Positions 25,047 to 35,070 of a stretch of DNA of 64,000 nucleotides are shown here, piece by piece. Source of the stretch: Tenacibaculum sp. 190524A05c (GTDB lineage: Bacteria; Bacteroidota; Bacteroidia; Flavobacteriales; Flavobacteriaceae); NCBI RefSeq assembly GCF_964036595.1, contig NZ_OZ038523.1:2362501-2426500 (forward strand), in the 5' to 3' direction. A model generated the notes under the pieces. That model was given only the letters and a program-made list of their open reading frames with translations, searched no databases and was not told the DNA's origin. How positions within the stretch are numbered: the first letter of the stretch is position 1; the number at the start of each line of letters is the position of its first letter. The position numbers were made by a program, and so were the translations under genes.

Positions 25047-27104
25047 TTACCAATCTGTAAATAGTAATGTTTTCATCCAAGGAAGTTTACATAAACTGTA
25101 ATTCCATGGTAACTTGTCTAATAAAATATCTTGTGTTTTTCTTTCTATTGTAATGTGTGGATTGTCTTTCGTAAGATCCAGTTTACCTTGTCTTTGAATA
25201 AACTCATTTCGAATCAAATCTGAAGAGGAATTTTTTAATATTTCCCAGTTCTGAACTATGGATTGCAATAGGTTTTCAGCGTTTTCCTTGAGTTCATCAG
25301 ATAGCGTAATATTTCTTTCAATGGTTTGATGAATTGGAACATTACATAGGAATTTTTCAAAAATCAAATTACTTTCAAGCTGCTTCTCTCTCTTCGTGGC
25401 TACATAATTTAATAAATGAACTGCTTCAGTAGGTTTGATGATTTCATTTTTGTCATTCAATAAATTACAAGAGGCAAAGAACTGTTTTAGAAAAGGGTGA
25501 ATTAAAATCAATCCTGCATTTTTAATGATGTAAGATTTTGGTTTATTAAATCCTTTAAAAAGTTCTTTTATATTTTTCAAGTCTGATAGTTTTTGCTTTT
25601 GTAATTTGTCTTGTTCTTCACTTCTCTGTGATCTCTTTACTTCTCTATTATGCTCCTTTTGATACGATTCAAATTGTTTCTTTTTTTGAATTTCATCATC
25701 TAAGTTCACGTTCTCACTTTGATAAGAATTTTCGCCTTTCGTATTTTGTACTTCGGAGGTTTGATTACTATTGTTATTCCTATATCCGTCTTTATTCAAT
25801 TGAACATTTTTTAAATGAGATTCATCGTTTATTTTATTGGGTTCTGACTTACTTGAAACTTCACTTGAAGAATTTCTTTCATCTATATCTAGATTCGTGT
25901 TTTCTTTGTTTGAAGTATGATCAACATTGGTAGTTGTTTTCGCTTCGTTAGAAACATCATGAACCGAGTTTTCTACAGATAAGAATTCTTGATATTCTTG
26001 ATTTTCATCCTGACTATTTGATTCAACGTGATTTGCATTTCGAGCATTTTCTAGATCTAGCAAATGTTTCTCTTCTGAAAGTTTTCCATTGGCTTTACTA
26101 GTAAAATCTATTTGAGATTCTTTCGTTTGGATTATCTGATTTTCACCTAAACCTGAGTTAACTTGACCTTGTACATCATGAATTTCATTACTCAGTTTTT
26201 GATTCGTTTCATATGTTTCATTTTCATTATTCTCGATGAAACTATGAGATACTAAATCGTCTAATTGTCGTTTGATTTCAAACGATAAGCTATTTAAAAC
26301 CTCTACTTTATTTGAAGTTATTTCGTGTAAGAACTCTTTCAATATTTTTACTGATGTTGTTTGGCTTTGATTCTCTTTTTCATGAATCATTTGTACAGCC
26401 AGTTCGAAGAAGATTGAATCATCTTTTCGTACAATAGCTTCTGAAAAACAATTCCATAATTCTTTCTTTATTTCAGGATTAGTCCCAAATACATTTGTTT
26501 TTGAAAGTTCCTGTTGCACCTCACTTAAGACTAAAGATGTATTTGAAATTCCTAGAAATAATAAATGTAATTCTTCATCAAAAAACTGATTAAACAAACG
26601 TACTTTTTGACTTGGTGTTTGAAGAACCTTTAAGAACCTAAAACTAAAGTTTGACGTTTCTGTTATTTCAAAAATGTCTCTCTTACTAAAACTGAAATTA
26701 TTTGATGGATTATTCCACCAAGACAGTGTTCCACTTTCTAAAAATTCGAAAAATGTATCTGCTTTTGTTTTCTCTCTTGATGATTCAAAAACCTCAATAT
26801 CGTGAACCTCTGGCTGACTCATTATTTCTTTTAATTGATCAGAAATTTTCTTTTTAAAATCTCTTTTAGCAATCTCAGAAGTCAATGAAAAATCTTTAGC
26901 GTTTACATCAATATCTAAACTTAGTTTGGGAATTCGTTTGATAATATCATCTGTAGAATTTGATTCAAAAAAGGATTCAAGTAAAGGAAATACTTCCTCT
27001 TTTAAAAACGTATCAATTGAATTTTTCAATTCGTTTGCTACCTTCTTAGTATTAGTATTAATGTCTACAACGACCTTATTAATAATATGTTCTTGAATCC
27101 TCAT
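25047..27104 (-). CDS. Contractile injection system tape measure protein (Afp14-like)
   Basis: The predicted protein has 685 residues. The N-terminus HIINKVVVDINTNTKKVANELKN is the family hallmark. About 290-490 is Asn/Ser/Glu-rich and of low complexity. The C-terminal 160 residues are conserved in the CIS tape-measure family (AGLILIHPFLKQFF, EAVHLLNYVATKREKQLESNL, LCNVPIHQTIERNI, LPWNYSLCKLPWMKTLLFTDW). In Afp and PVC this protein sets tube length and sits in the tube lumen during assembly. The low-complexity middle part is the likely length ruler. It follows the 1724-residue gene by 19 bases. Confidence 0.9.
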   Translation of the reverse strand: MRIQEHIINKVVVDINTNTKKVANELKNSIDTFLKEEVFPLLESFFESNSTDDIIKRIPKLSLDIDVNAKDFSLTSEIAKRDFKKKISDQLKEIMSQPEVHDIEVFESSREKTKADTFFEFLESGTLSWWNNPSNNFSFSKRDIFEITETSNFSFRFLKVLQTPSQKVRLFNQFFDEELHLLFLGISNTSLVLSEVQQELSKTNVFGTNPEIKKELWNCFSEAIVRKDDSIFFELAVQMIHEKENQSQTTSVKILKEFLHEITSNKVEVLNSLSFEIKRQLDDLVSHSFIENNENETYETNQKLSNEIHDVQGQVNSGLGENQIIQTKESQIDFTSKANGKLSEEKHLLDLENARNANHVESNSQDENQEYQEFLSVENSVHDVSNEAKTTTNVDHTSNKENTNLDIDERNSSSEVSSKSEPNKINDESHLKNVQLNKDGYRNNNSNQTSEVQNTKGENSYQSENVNLDDEIQKKKQFESYQKEHNREVKRSQRSEEQDKLQKQKLSDLKNIKELFKGFNKPKSYIIKNAGLILIHPFLKQFFASCNLLNDKNEIIKPTEAVHLLNYVATKREKQLESNLIFEKFLCNVPIHQTIERNITLSDELKENAENLLQSIVQNWEILKNSSSDLIRNEFIQRQGKLDLTKDNPHITIERKTQDILLDKLPWNYSLCKLPWMKTLLFTDW

Positions 27105-27123
27105 TTGAATCGTCCCCCAAATT

Positions 27124-30100
27124 TTAACGCACTGTATTTGATAGCGTTTTTACTAATTTATTTATAATGTAATCTCTAATTAAAGTAGAGTTGATTTCCG
27201 CAGCACATTTCTCTAAAAATGTTCTCAAGTTTTCTTCTGGATTGTCTGGAGATACTTTGACATCAATATTAATTTGCATCTCAGAAAATTCTCTCAAGTC
27301 TAATTCAATTGCATCTAAAACTCTTTGTATTTGTAACGCAATTACATTTTCTCCATCTCCTTTAATCTCTAAAGTTTTTGGGTCTTGGCAATGCAGAATT
27401 AAGATGTAAATCTTCACCTGTGCTCTGTAATATTTCTTTAAGATTTCGTTATCAGGATCCTGTTTAATTGCTTGTTCAGTATCTCCTAGTAATGCTAAGA
27501 ATGGTTTTTCAAGTTCTCCGTTTTTACTTCCATTCGTGTAATTTGCTAGATCTTTTAAAACTCCTGCATATAGTTTCTTTGTAGGATTAACTATTTCTTC
27601 TAAAATATCTGGTCTATCACTAGCATCTTTATCTCCGAACAATTTTTGTTCTGCTTCCAAGGCATTTTTTACAACCTCTTCACATTTACTAATTACTGTA
27701 TTTGAAACATCTATAGTTTGCGTAGTTGTATTGGTTCCACAGTGACTAATTACCGTTAATGAAATACGAATTGAATCTCCATCATAATTTGCCAAGTCAA
27801 CAGGAATAGTTTCTTTAGTAGTTTGTGGCTCGCCTTCTTTTCCATTTATACTCCAAATGTATTCGTTACCAGTTTCAGAAGTATTTGTTAGGGTTAACTC
27901 TCTAGTTTCAATATTAAAAGTGTGTGAAAAACTTGCTTTTGATCTTTCCGTTACATTTATTGATGCTGTTACTGAAGTTCCAACTAATTCAACATCTACA
28001 GTTCCGGCTGTGGTTAAACCAGCATTAGCAGCTACAAATTCCCAAACACCTCTTTCTTCATTATAGGTAATTCCGTTTCCTTGTAAAATCATTCCTTCTA
28101 TTTTAGGATCGATTCCTATAACATGAGGCGTTTTATCTTCCAAACAGAAAATTGCATCTGGTACTTCGATATTAAAATCTGGATAAGCAACTACTACATC
28201 AATAGTATCTTGAGAAGAACATCCATTTTGATCTTTAACTGTTACGGTTACTTTGAATGTATTAACCGAATCTGGTTCGATTACATATTTAGGAGTAAAC
28301 ATTTCTGTTTCCGATTTTTGACCTTCAGATTCCCAAGCGAAATCTAATAATCTTGAATCTGCTCCATCTGGTAATTTAATAGTGAAATCTCCTTGATAGA
28401 ATAGTTTTTCATCTTCCCAAACAAAGCCACTTGCTTTTCCTTCTAATATTTCAATTTGTTTGACTTTATGAATAATAATGCTCGCATTTGTTGGTTGCCC
28501 ATCTTCATCAAATCGAATTAATTCTTCATATGCTGTAAAATCTTCTGAAGTAATTACTAACTCATTACCTTCTATAGCAACTCCGGGAATTGGAATTCCA
28601 TCTACAGTAATAGTTCCTCCAATATTGGTAAATTCAATTCTTGCAACTTTTTCTGTTTCTACATTTAAACAATATGATGGTTGAATTGCTAATTCAGAAG
28701 GTGTTTCCGTTTCAAAAACAATAGTTTGTATAGGAATAATTTTACTACACGGACCTAATGAAACTTCTAACGAAGGTGTTACGGCATTTAAATCGTTAAC
28801 CGGTAACGTATAAGTGTGTACAAATTGATTGTCAACTGGAGTCCTTTCCTCTTTCACTCCATTTCCTAAGAAGTCAAAATTATAGGTTACTTGACTGATA
28901 AAATTTGCTGCAATAAAGCTATCGTTATCCCATTTTAAAGAGAATGTTACATCAGCCTCTAGCGAATCATCTTTATAAACAGGTGGACTCGCTACAATGC
29001 TTAACTTAATATCTGGATAAACGATAATCTGACAATCAGTTGGCTCATCGTTCATGGTAAAGTTTATGGTTTTACCAAGATAGTTCTCATCAATTTTGGT
29101 AACATCTAACTTTGTTTTATTATCTACAGGATCTACAAATATTCCTGATTCAAAATCTTCTGGAATATCTGATTTTACAATTCCATCAATTGGTAATTTA
29201 TTAAATACTAAAGGTTCAATTGTTTTGCTACTATCTAAGCATACATAACTAACTGGCAAGCTTAAGAAAACTGGTTCTTTTGGAACAATAAAGTTTACAG
29301 GAGCACAATCTGAACAGCATAAATATGGTAAAGAGAAATCTGCAACAACTGTATTTCGTAATGTTTCGTTTTCTCTGATCACTTCGTTTTCATCAAAATA
29401 CAATCTGTTGGTTGTTCCTAATACATTCGGATTGAAAATTTGGAAATAGAATTGATCTTTTGGAATCAATCGATCCTTAATGGTAATTCTCATTCCTACA
29501 GAACCATCTTTGTACATTAATGTTCCTTCGGCAGAAATTACATCTCCTAAACCTGCTCTAGTCCAAGTTCTATTTAAAAATGAAGTAAAATTAACTACAG
29601 TATCTCCAAGCGTTTTTCCAACTAAAACTACATCATCATCTAAAAACAATCGTTTTGTAAAATCTGGTGATTTTGCATCTACAAAAGAGAAACTAATTGA
29701 GGAACTTTTATCCCAAAGATTAATAACTCCACCGTTTTTAAAACTAAATAAACCTTCTCTTTCCAAAAATTCATTTTTAACAGGAAATGCATTATCTCTA
29801 ATGGTATCAAAAATAGTATCATGAGGTTTTTCATCACTTGGTTGATTTCTGAAAATTACATCCAAAACAACATCGTTAAATGTGTTAGAATCTGTAGCAT
29901 TCTCAGTAACATAAACCATTACAAAAGTTCCTCCTGGAATTACTCCGGCTTTATGTTCTAAACCAGGGTGTTGTTTTACAAATTCTGATAATTGGATTTT
30001 TTGTAAAATCTTTTCCTTTCTTTTTTCTATTTCTGCTAATAGGGTTTCTAGCTTTTTACCAGAACAACAAACAATCGATAATTGATTGATCATTAACCCT

Positions 30101-32298
30101 AATATTTGCTTTGTAGAAAGTTCTAAAGTAGTGCCGTTATATTTTGCTTGTAGCTTTTTAACTTGCTGACATAAATTATCAATAGTTAACTTATAACTTA
30201 CTAAAATAGTATCGTTAATATCTCTAATATTTAATGGAACTTTAGTATCTAAAACATAAGCATGTACTAGAGTTTCTGTAATATCTGTTAGAATAAAATC
30301 TGACAATTCTGGTTCTTTTACCCAAGCCTCACTCTCTCTAATTGGAGCTATTTCTTTCTCCAATTCAACAATAATATCACTAGACGATCCTCCTTTATTT
30401 CTATCGAAAATGGTTTCAATAATTCCTCCTAAAGCATCTTCCTCTTTCGTTAAGTTTTCTTTTATGATATTTCCTTTGAAAGTTTCATAATAGGCATCTT
30501 GGTCTTGAAATAGAAAATCTCCTTTACCAACTACTTCATTTCCTGATGTTGGAAATTCTTTACCGACAATACCTGTTCTTGTAGAAGATTCAGCTCTTAA
30601 TGATAATTCAGCATCAAAAACAGCAGCATCTGTTGCTGCTCCTTTTACATTTCTATATTTATCTGCTATTATGTTTACTTTCGGGTCAGTTGTTTTAAAT
30701 GCTGAAAATGTTTTACTCACTTCAGAAAGAATACAGTTTTGTTCTGCCTTCCAAGCGTTCAGTAACATTTTTAAATCTTCAAACTGACACTCATAATCGT
30801 TAATATTAATGGTTTGAGTAGTTGCATTTATGGAAAGCGTTTTTATATCAAAACTTAATCCGTAATCTTTCTTTAATTTTTGAATTTTAGCTAAAGCCTC
30901 GCCATACATTTTTCCTTGATGACCTTCAATTCGATAAAAATCATTTTTATCGATGCTGTAATCTAAAGGTCTTTGAATTGGTAGTGATTTATCTAAATTA
31001 TCTTTATGATAACTTAAATTTTCATCTGCTTTGTAATTCACAGTTTTATTATAGCTCCAATTATGTAATAACTCATTCGATACGTTATAATAAAAAGGAA
31101 CTGCTTTATCACTTAATGTAGTATGAGCCATTGAAGGTGTGATTTCAATGTCATCTGTTTCTGTAGTTCCGATGTAACTATTAGCAATAGAAATTGCTCT
31201 TTCTAATAATAGTTTTGCTTTGGCCAGATTTTCATTTTCTGTACTTACAATTGGTGAATTGTAAAAACGATGTCTTAATTCTGGAAATTCAGTTTCAGTA
31301 ATTTTTCCAAGCATTAAGTGTTTTGGAAACGCTCCAATATCTGGACAACAATTTACATTGATATGTAATAGCAGTTCTTTGATTTCATTGTATGTATCTA
31401 CTAAATCTTTTAACGCATCATATCGATATTGAAAATCTAAAGGAACACTAAGAGCGCTAAAACTGAATAATGATTTTATTTTTGAAGTGATACTCGATAA
31501 TCCGAATTTATTAAAGATTACCTCATATCCTAAAATTAAATCGGTAACAATAGATTCATCCTTAATTGCCGAATTATATAATCCTTTAAGCGATGTAAAT
31601 GTTTCAGTATTATCTTCATTCAGTACAACTCTTCTAGAATCAACAACAGGAAGTGAATCGTTTATTTTATACCAATCGTGCTGAGTAAAAATATCATCCT
31701 TTGTAGCAATTGCTTCTAAATCTTCACAACTAATTAATAAAACACGTAGGTTATTGATTTGCTCTATACCTTGATTATCACAATTCAATTTATTACAAAG
31801 CGCATCTTCATTAGGATATTGTTCTAAATACAATATCACAGCCATTTTATTGATCTCGGGAAAATCTATTAACTCAGAAAACGTACTATCATTTTCTGGA
31901 TATACTTCCCAAAGTTTATATTGTTCTTTTTGTGAGTTTAAAAACTTCGGGTATTTACCATCATTATCTTCAAATTTTTTAAAAAACTTAAACTTCTTAG
32001 ACTTTAAATTTTTCTCAATTAAGTTATGAAACTGAACTAAATCTCCATCTGTAGTAACACCAACACCTTGACTAATTGTTAAACTTTCAATTGCTGTTTT
32101 ATCGTTAACAAATTCTGGTGTAAGTTGAAATCCGCATGCTATTCCAATTCCGCTTAATCCAATTCTCGACAATCGATCTTGATCATCGAAATATTCGATA
32201 AACGCATTGAGTTGTTTTGCCGTTAATACCTGATTAGCATTAAACTTACTATATTCGGTTGTGATGTTTTTAAGCTTCGCTTCTAGTTTAGTTTCCAT
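27124..32298 (-). CDS. Giant PKD/Ig-rich eCIS protein, candidate fibre or baseplate decoration
   Basis: The predicted protein has 1724 residues. The N-terminus (NANQVLTAKQLNAFIEYFDDQDRLSRIGLSGIGIACGFQL...ISQGVGVTTDGDLVQF) looks like a structural attachment segment that I associate with Bacteroidota eCIS loci. About 60-800 is a long, largely helical part. A Cys cluster (CCSDC) lies at about 993. From about 1000 to 1540 come several Ig/PKD-like beta domains with Cys-containing turns (for example DQNGCSSQDTIDVVV), and a helical end covers about 1550-1724. It occupies the slot where Afp13-type fibres lie, between the second wedge gene and the tape measure. No Afp13-like adenovirus-fibre repeat is visible. 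Target recognition is therefore an inference from position and domain type. Confidence 0.72.
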   Translation of the reverse strand: METKLEAKLKNITTEYSKFNANQVLTAKQLNAFIEYFDDQDRLSRIGLSGIGIACGFQLTPEFVNDKTAIESLTISQGVGVTTDGDLVQFHNLIEKNLKSKKFKFFKKFEDNDGKYPKFLNSQKEQYKLWEVYPENDSTFSELIDFPEINKMAVILYLEQYPNEDALCNKLNCDNQGIEQINNLRVLLISCEDLEAIATKDDIFTQHDWYKINDSLPVVDSRRVVLNEDNTETFTSLKGLYNSAIKDESIVTDLILGYEVIFNKFGLSSITSKIKSLFSFSALSVPLDFQYRYDALKDLVDTYNEIKELLLHINVNCCPDIGAFPKHLMLGKITETEFPELRHRFYNSPIVSTENENLAKAKLLLERAISIANSYIGTTETDDIEITPSMAHTTLSDKAVPFYYNVSNELLHNWSYNKTVNYKADENLSYHKDNLDKSLPIQRPLDYSIDKNDFYRIEGHQGKMYGEALAKIQKLKKDYGLSFDIKTLSINATTQTININDYECQFEDLKMLLNAWKAEQNCILSEVSKTFSAFKTTDPKVNIIADKYRNVKGAATDAAVFDAELSLRAESSTRTGIVGKEFPTSGNEVVGKGDFLFQDQDAYYETFKGNIIKENLTKEEDALGGIIETIFDRNKGGSSSDIIVELEKEIAPIRESEAWVKEPELSDFILTDITETLVHAYVLDTKVPLNIRDINDTILVSYKLTIDNLCQQVKKLQAKYNGTTLELSTKQILGLMINQLSIVCCSGKKLETLLAEIEKRKEKILQKIQLSEFVKQHPGLEHKAGVIPGGTFVMVYVTENATDSNTFNDVVLDVIFRNQPSDEKPHDTIFDTIRDNAFPVKNEFLEREGLFSFKNGGVINLWDKSSSISFSFVDAKSPDFTKRLFLDDDVVLVGKTLGDTVVNFTSFLNRTWTRAGLGDVISAEGTLMYKDGSVGMRITIKDRLIPKDQFYFQIFNPNVLGTTNRLYFDENEVIRENETLRNTVVADFSLPYLCCSDCAPVNFIVPKEPVFLSLPVSYVCLDSSKTIEPLVFNKLPIDGIVKSDIPEDFESGIFVDPVDNKTKLDVTKIDENYLGKTINFTMNDEPTDCQIIVYPDIKLSIVASPPVYKDDSLEADVTFSLKWDNDSFIAANFISQVTYNFDFLGNGVKEERTPVDNQFVHTYTLPVNDLNAVTPSLEVSLGPCSKIIPIQTIVFETETPSELAIQPSYCLNVETEKVARIEFTNIGGTITVDGIPIPGVAIEGNELVITSEDFTAYEELIRFDEDGQPTNASIIIHKVKQIEILEGKASGFVWEDEKLFYQGDFTIKLPDGADSRLLDFAWESEGQKSETEMFTPKYVIEPDSVNTFKVTVTVKDQNGCSSQDTIDVVVAYPDFNIEVPDAIFCLEDKTPHVIGIDPKIEGMILQGNGITYNEERGVWEFVAANAGLTTAGTVDVELVGTSVTASINVTERSKASFSHTFNIETRELTLTNTSETGNEYIWSINGKEGEPQTTKETIPVDLANYDGDSIRISLTVISHCGTNTTTQTIDVSNTVISKCEEVVKNALEAEQKLFGDKDASDRPDILEEIVNPTKKLYAGVLKDLANYTNGSKNGELEKPFLALLGDTEQAIKQDPDNEILKKYYRAQVKIYILILHCQDPKTLEIKGDGENVIALQIQRVLDAIELDLREFSEMQINIDVKVSPDNPEENLRTFLEKCAAEINSTLIRDYIINKLVKTLSNTVR

Positions 32299-32349
32299 AC
32301 CCTATTTGTTTTGGCTGTGTTATGAAACACTATGTTTTGTTGATTCTAC

Positions 32350-35070
32350 TTAGTTGTTATCTGTGTTTTCTTCTTTATCTGCTTCTATAATTCCAATACT
32401 TGATTGCCCTAGAATTACTCTTCCGTCTAAGGCCTCATCCTCAGCATCGCAATCTGTTAATCGACCTACTGGATATACCGTATTTAATTCTCGCATTGCA
32501 ATCATTAAATTTTCAAGTTCATCTTTAGGTTGTTCTTGTTCTAGCTTGGTTTTTTCGAATAAGTATTCTTTATATGCTTTTTCAAATCGGAATAAATCAT
32601 TGTCTTCTGAAATTCCTTTTCTTGCTCCTACCCAACAAATTTTTGGTAGAATATGTGCTGGTAATTCTTCACGAATTACATCTTCCATGTATCTTCTAAA
32701 ATCTGGATTTGAAAAACGATATGTGAATCCTGGTAATACAATACTTACTCTATATGAATACGGATCAATAGTCCCACAATCATCACAATTATCTGCACAG
32801 ATTGTAAAGAATCCTTTATCAGTATCTGTATTTACATCAGGACGTAATAAGATGTGTTCTACTAAGAAAATGCCTTCTTCAGTAAACTCTTTTTTCATAA
32901 AACTGATGATTTCCAGAATTCCTTCTTTTAATTCAGCAGCGGTATCGTAGTATTTAAATTGTCTTGCAATTATGTAGTCTACGCTGGTTTCAGGTTCTTC
33001 TGGATTAATTACATTGAATGAATATCTAATTGCAGTTTCTGGATCTTCTGGTTCTGTTTCATGAACCGATAAAAATCCTATTTGTAAACCATCTATATCA
33101 CTTCTTTCAAAGGCTTTCTCTACTTCTTTCTCTGAAGTTTGAACAATTTGTAAAGCGGCAAAATATAATTCCTCAATAGCTTTCGCTGTAGTTGGATAAT
33201 CGTCTGTAGCGGATAAAATTATATTTCCTTCTGCATCTTTAACTCTCCAACGATATACAGTTTTTCCATCTGATTCTAAATCATAAACCTCAACATTAGA
33301 ATCGGTAAGATGTCTTCTTTTTTCATTAGTAACTCCCATCAAACGGGCTATTCGTTTTTGAAAGCCAGATATATTTAAAGTGTTCCAAAGATTGTTTTTA
33401 GGTTGATTGTAATAATTAAATGCTAATCCTCTATGTGCGCTAATTACTTTATAGTCTTTTAAAAATGCTTCTTTATTTGCAAGAACAATTTCATCAGTTG
33501 CTGTTCCATAAAGTGCTTTCATTAAAAATGTATATTCTCCAAATCGTTCTGCAAATCGAGAAATCAAATGATCTAAAATGGAATTTCTTCTTTCAATATT
33601 ATTATCAAACTGATGTAATAAAAGCTCCGTTAGTTCATCATCATTTGATTGTGGATATTCACTAACTAGATCTTCAAATCCTTTTATATCTTTTATCGCT
33701 TGTGTAAAAAATGAACGACTTTCTACTCCAGAAACAGAAAGTAACGTACTTACTTCGGACAAATGCTTGAAATACGTTGCTAATATTTGATCGAAAAATG
33801 TCAAATATCCTTTTAATTGTTTTGCCTTTGCTCTTCTTGAATTGGTAACATGAACAGATAATCCTTCTTGGCCAATTCCGTAAGCATCAGGAAAATCATT
33901 TTGAATTGTAGTATATTCTTGAGATTCTAAAACAATCCCTTTTGGTAAAGGTAATTTTAAGTCGTCTTTTGTTAATTGTTGTGCAATAATTACATCTTCT
34001 TTAAGCTGATTTTTATATTCTTCAACTCTGTCGTAATTCAAATTCAGAGGTAAAAATCCTTTAGTAAAGTTGAATGTGCTTTTATTGCATAACATAGGCT
34101 TTTTGTCTGCATCTATGCATACCACCCATTTGTTTTCTTGAGTTAATGTTTCATCGCAAAAGCCAACAGAAATATCTTTAATTAGTTTTACACCTTCAAT
34201 ATTCATGATAATTTTCATGACATCTGAAAGACGAACTTCTCTTCTTAATTCTGCATTTTTTAATTCAGCTACATCGATAAAACCATTATTTAATATTGGA
34301 CCTTCAAAAATTTCATCTGTAGTATATCCTTTGTTTTGCATCTCTTCCAAAGAATAAAACTGTAATGTAGGTGATAAATAGTTTTCTATTTCAAATAAAA
34401 TATTGGCGTATACCCATTCTTCATCAACTTCACTAAATACATCTATGTTTGCACAAATAGCAATAGGTTGATCTTCTACTTGTTTGATATCAATTAAATC
34501 TTCACATAAGTTTCGATTACTATGATAAGTACTTTTAATTTCCTTTATTACGTTACTTTGATTTGCCTCTTCGTCAAAATCTACCAATAATGAGTACAAA
34601 CCTTTAAGCTTAAAATCTTTTTGAAATTCCTCTGGTATGTCATTAAACTTAGCGTAAGAAAGTAAACTGTTTTTACAATCTACAAATACTTGTTTCTCGT
34701 ACTTTCTTAACCAACAATTCTTTACACCAGGTAAATCAATAAATAGTTTTCTATAGTCTAATTCGTTTACTGGTTTTGAAGGAAAAATCTCTGAAGCTTT
34801 GTAAAACTGTGTATGTAATGCACGTTTTGGATCTTTTGATGCTAATAAGTTTTCTAATGGAATATCTATTCGCATACCTAAATCAGTAATTGCATAACAC
34901 AACATTTCTAAGATGGTAATTCCTGGATCGTGAGAATTAAAATCTGTCCATAATTTACCTCCTAATTGTTCTAAATAAGAAATTCCTTCTTTGCGTAAAA
35001 AATGAAAATCTAAATCGTTATTAGACGTTACATTTTTAGGAATAGTGATATGTTGATTTATAGTTGACAT
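32350..35070 (-). CDS. eCIS baseplate wedge protein (Afp12-like)
   Basis: The predicted protein has 906 residues. The N-terminal LWTDFNSHDPGITILEMLCYAITDLGMRID is the 'W.D.N.HDPGIT.LE' signature of Afp11/Afp12-type wedge proteins. The remainder is a mixed alpha/beta baseplate protein with a late Cys cluster (CADNCDDCGTIDPYSYRVSIVLPG). It forms the baseplate wedge together with the J-like protein just upstream, whose 3' end overlaps this gene's start by 13 bases, consistent with translational coupling and a fixed stoichiometry. The following gap of 51 bases, before the giant PKD gene, is among the larger ones in the structural part of the operon. Confidence 0.87.
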   Translation of the reverse strand: MSTINQHITIPKNVTSNNDLDFHFLRKEGISYLEQLGGKLWTDFNSHDPGITILEMLCYAITDLGMRIDIPLENLLASKDPKRALHTQFYKASEIFPSKPVNELDYRKLFIDLPGVKNCWLRKYEKQVFVDCKNSLLSYAKFNDIPEEFQKDFKLKGLYSLLVDFDEEANQSNVIKEIKSTYHSNRNLCEDLIDIKQVEDQPIAICANIDVFSEVDEEWVYANILFEIENYLSPTLQFYSLEEMQNKGYTTDEIFEGPILNNGFIDVAELKNAELRREVRLSDVMKIIMNIEGVKLIKDISVGFCDETLTQENKWVVCIDADKKPMLCNKSTFNFTKGFLPLNLNYDRVEEYKNQLKEDVIIAQQLTKDDLKLPLPKGIVLESQEYTTIQNDFPDAYGIGQEGLSVHVTNSRRAKAKQLKGYLTFFDQILATYFKHLSEVSTLLSVSGVESRSFFTQAIKDIKGFEDLVSEYPQSNDDELTELLLHQFDNNIERRNSILDHLISRFAERFGEYTFLMKALYGTATDEIVLANKEAFLKDYKVISAHRGLAFNYYNQPKNNLWNTLNISGFQKRIARLMGVTNEKRRHLTDSNVEVYDLESDGKTVYRWRVKDAEGNIILSATDDYPTTAKAIEELYFAALQIVQTSEKEVEKAFERSDIDGLQIGFLSVHETEPEDPETAIRYSFNVINPEEPETSVDYIIARQFKYYDTAAELKEGILEIISFMKKEFTEEGIFLVEHILLRPDVNTDTDKGFFTICADNCDDCGTIDPYSYRVSIVLPGFTYRFSNPDFRRYMEDVIREELPAHILPKICWVGARKGISEDNDLFRFEKAYKEYLFEKTKLEQEQPKDELENLMIAMRELNTVYPVGRLTDCDAEDEALDGRVILGQSSIGIIEADKEENTDNN

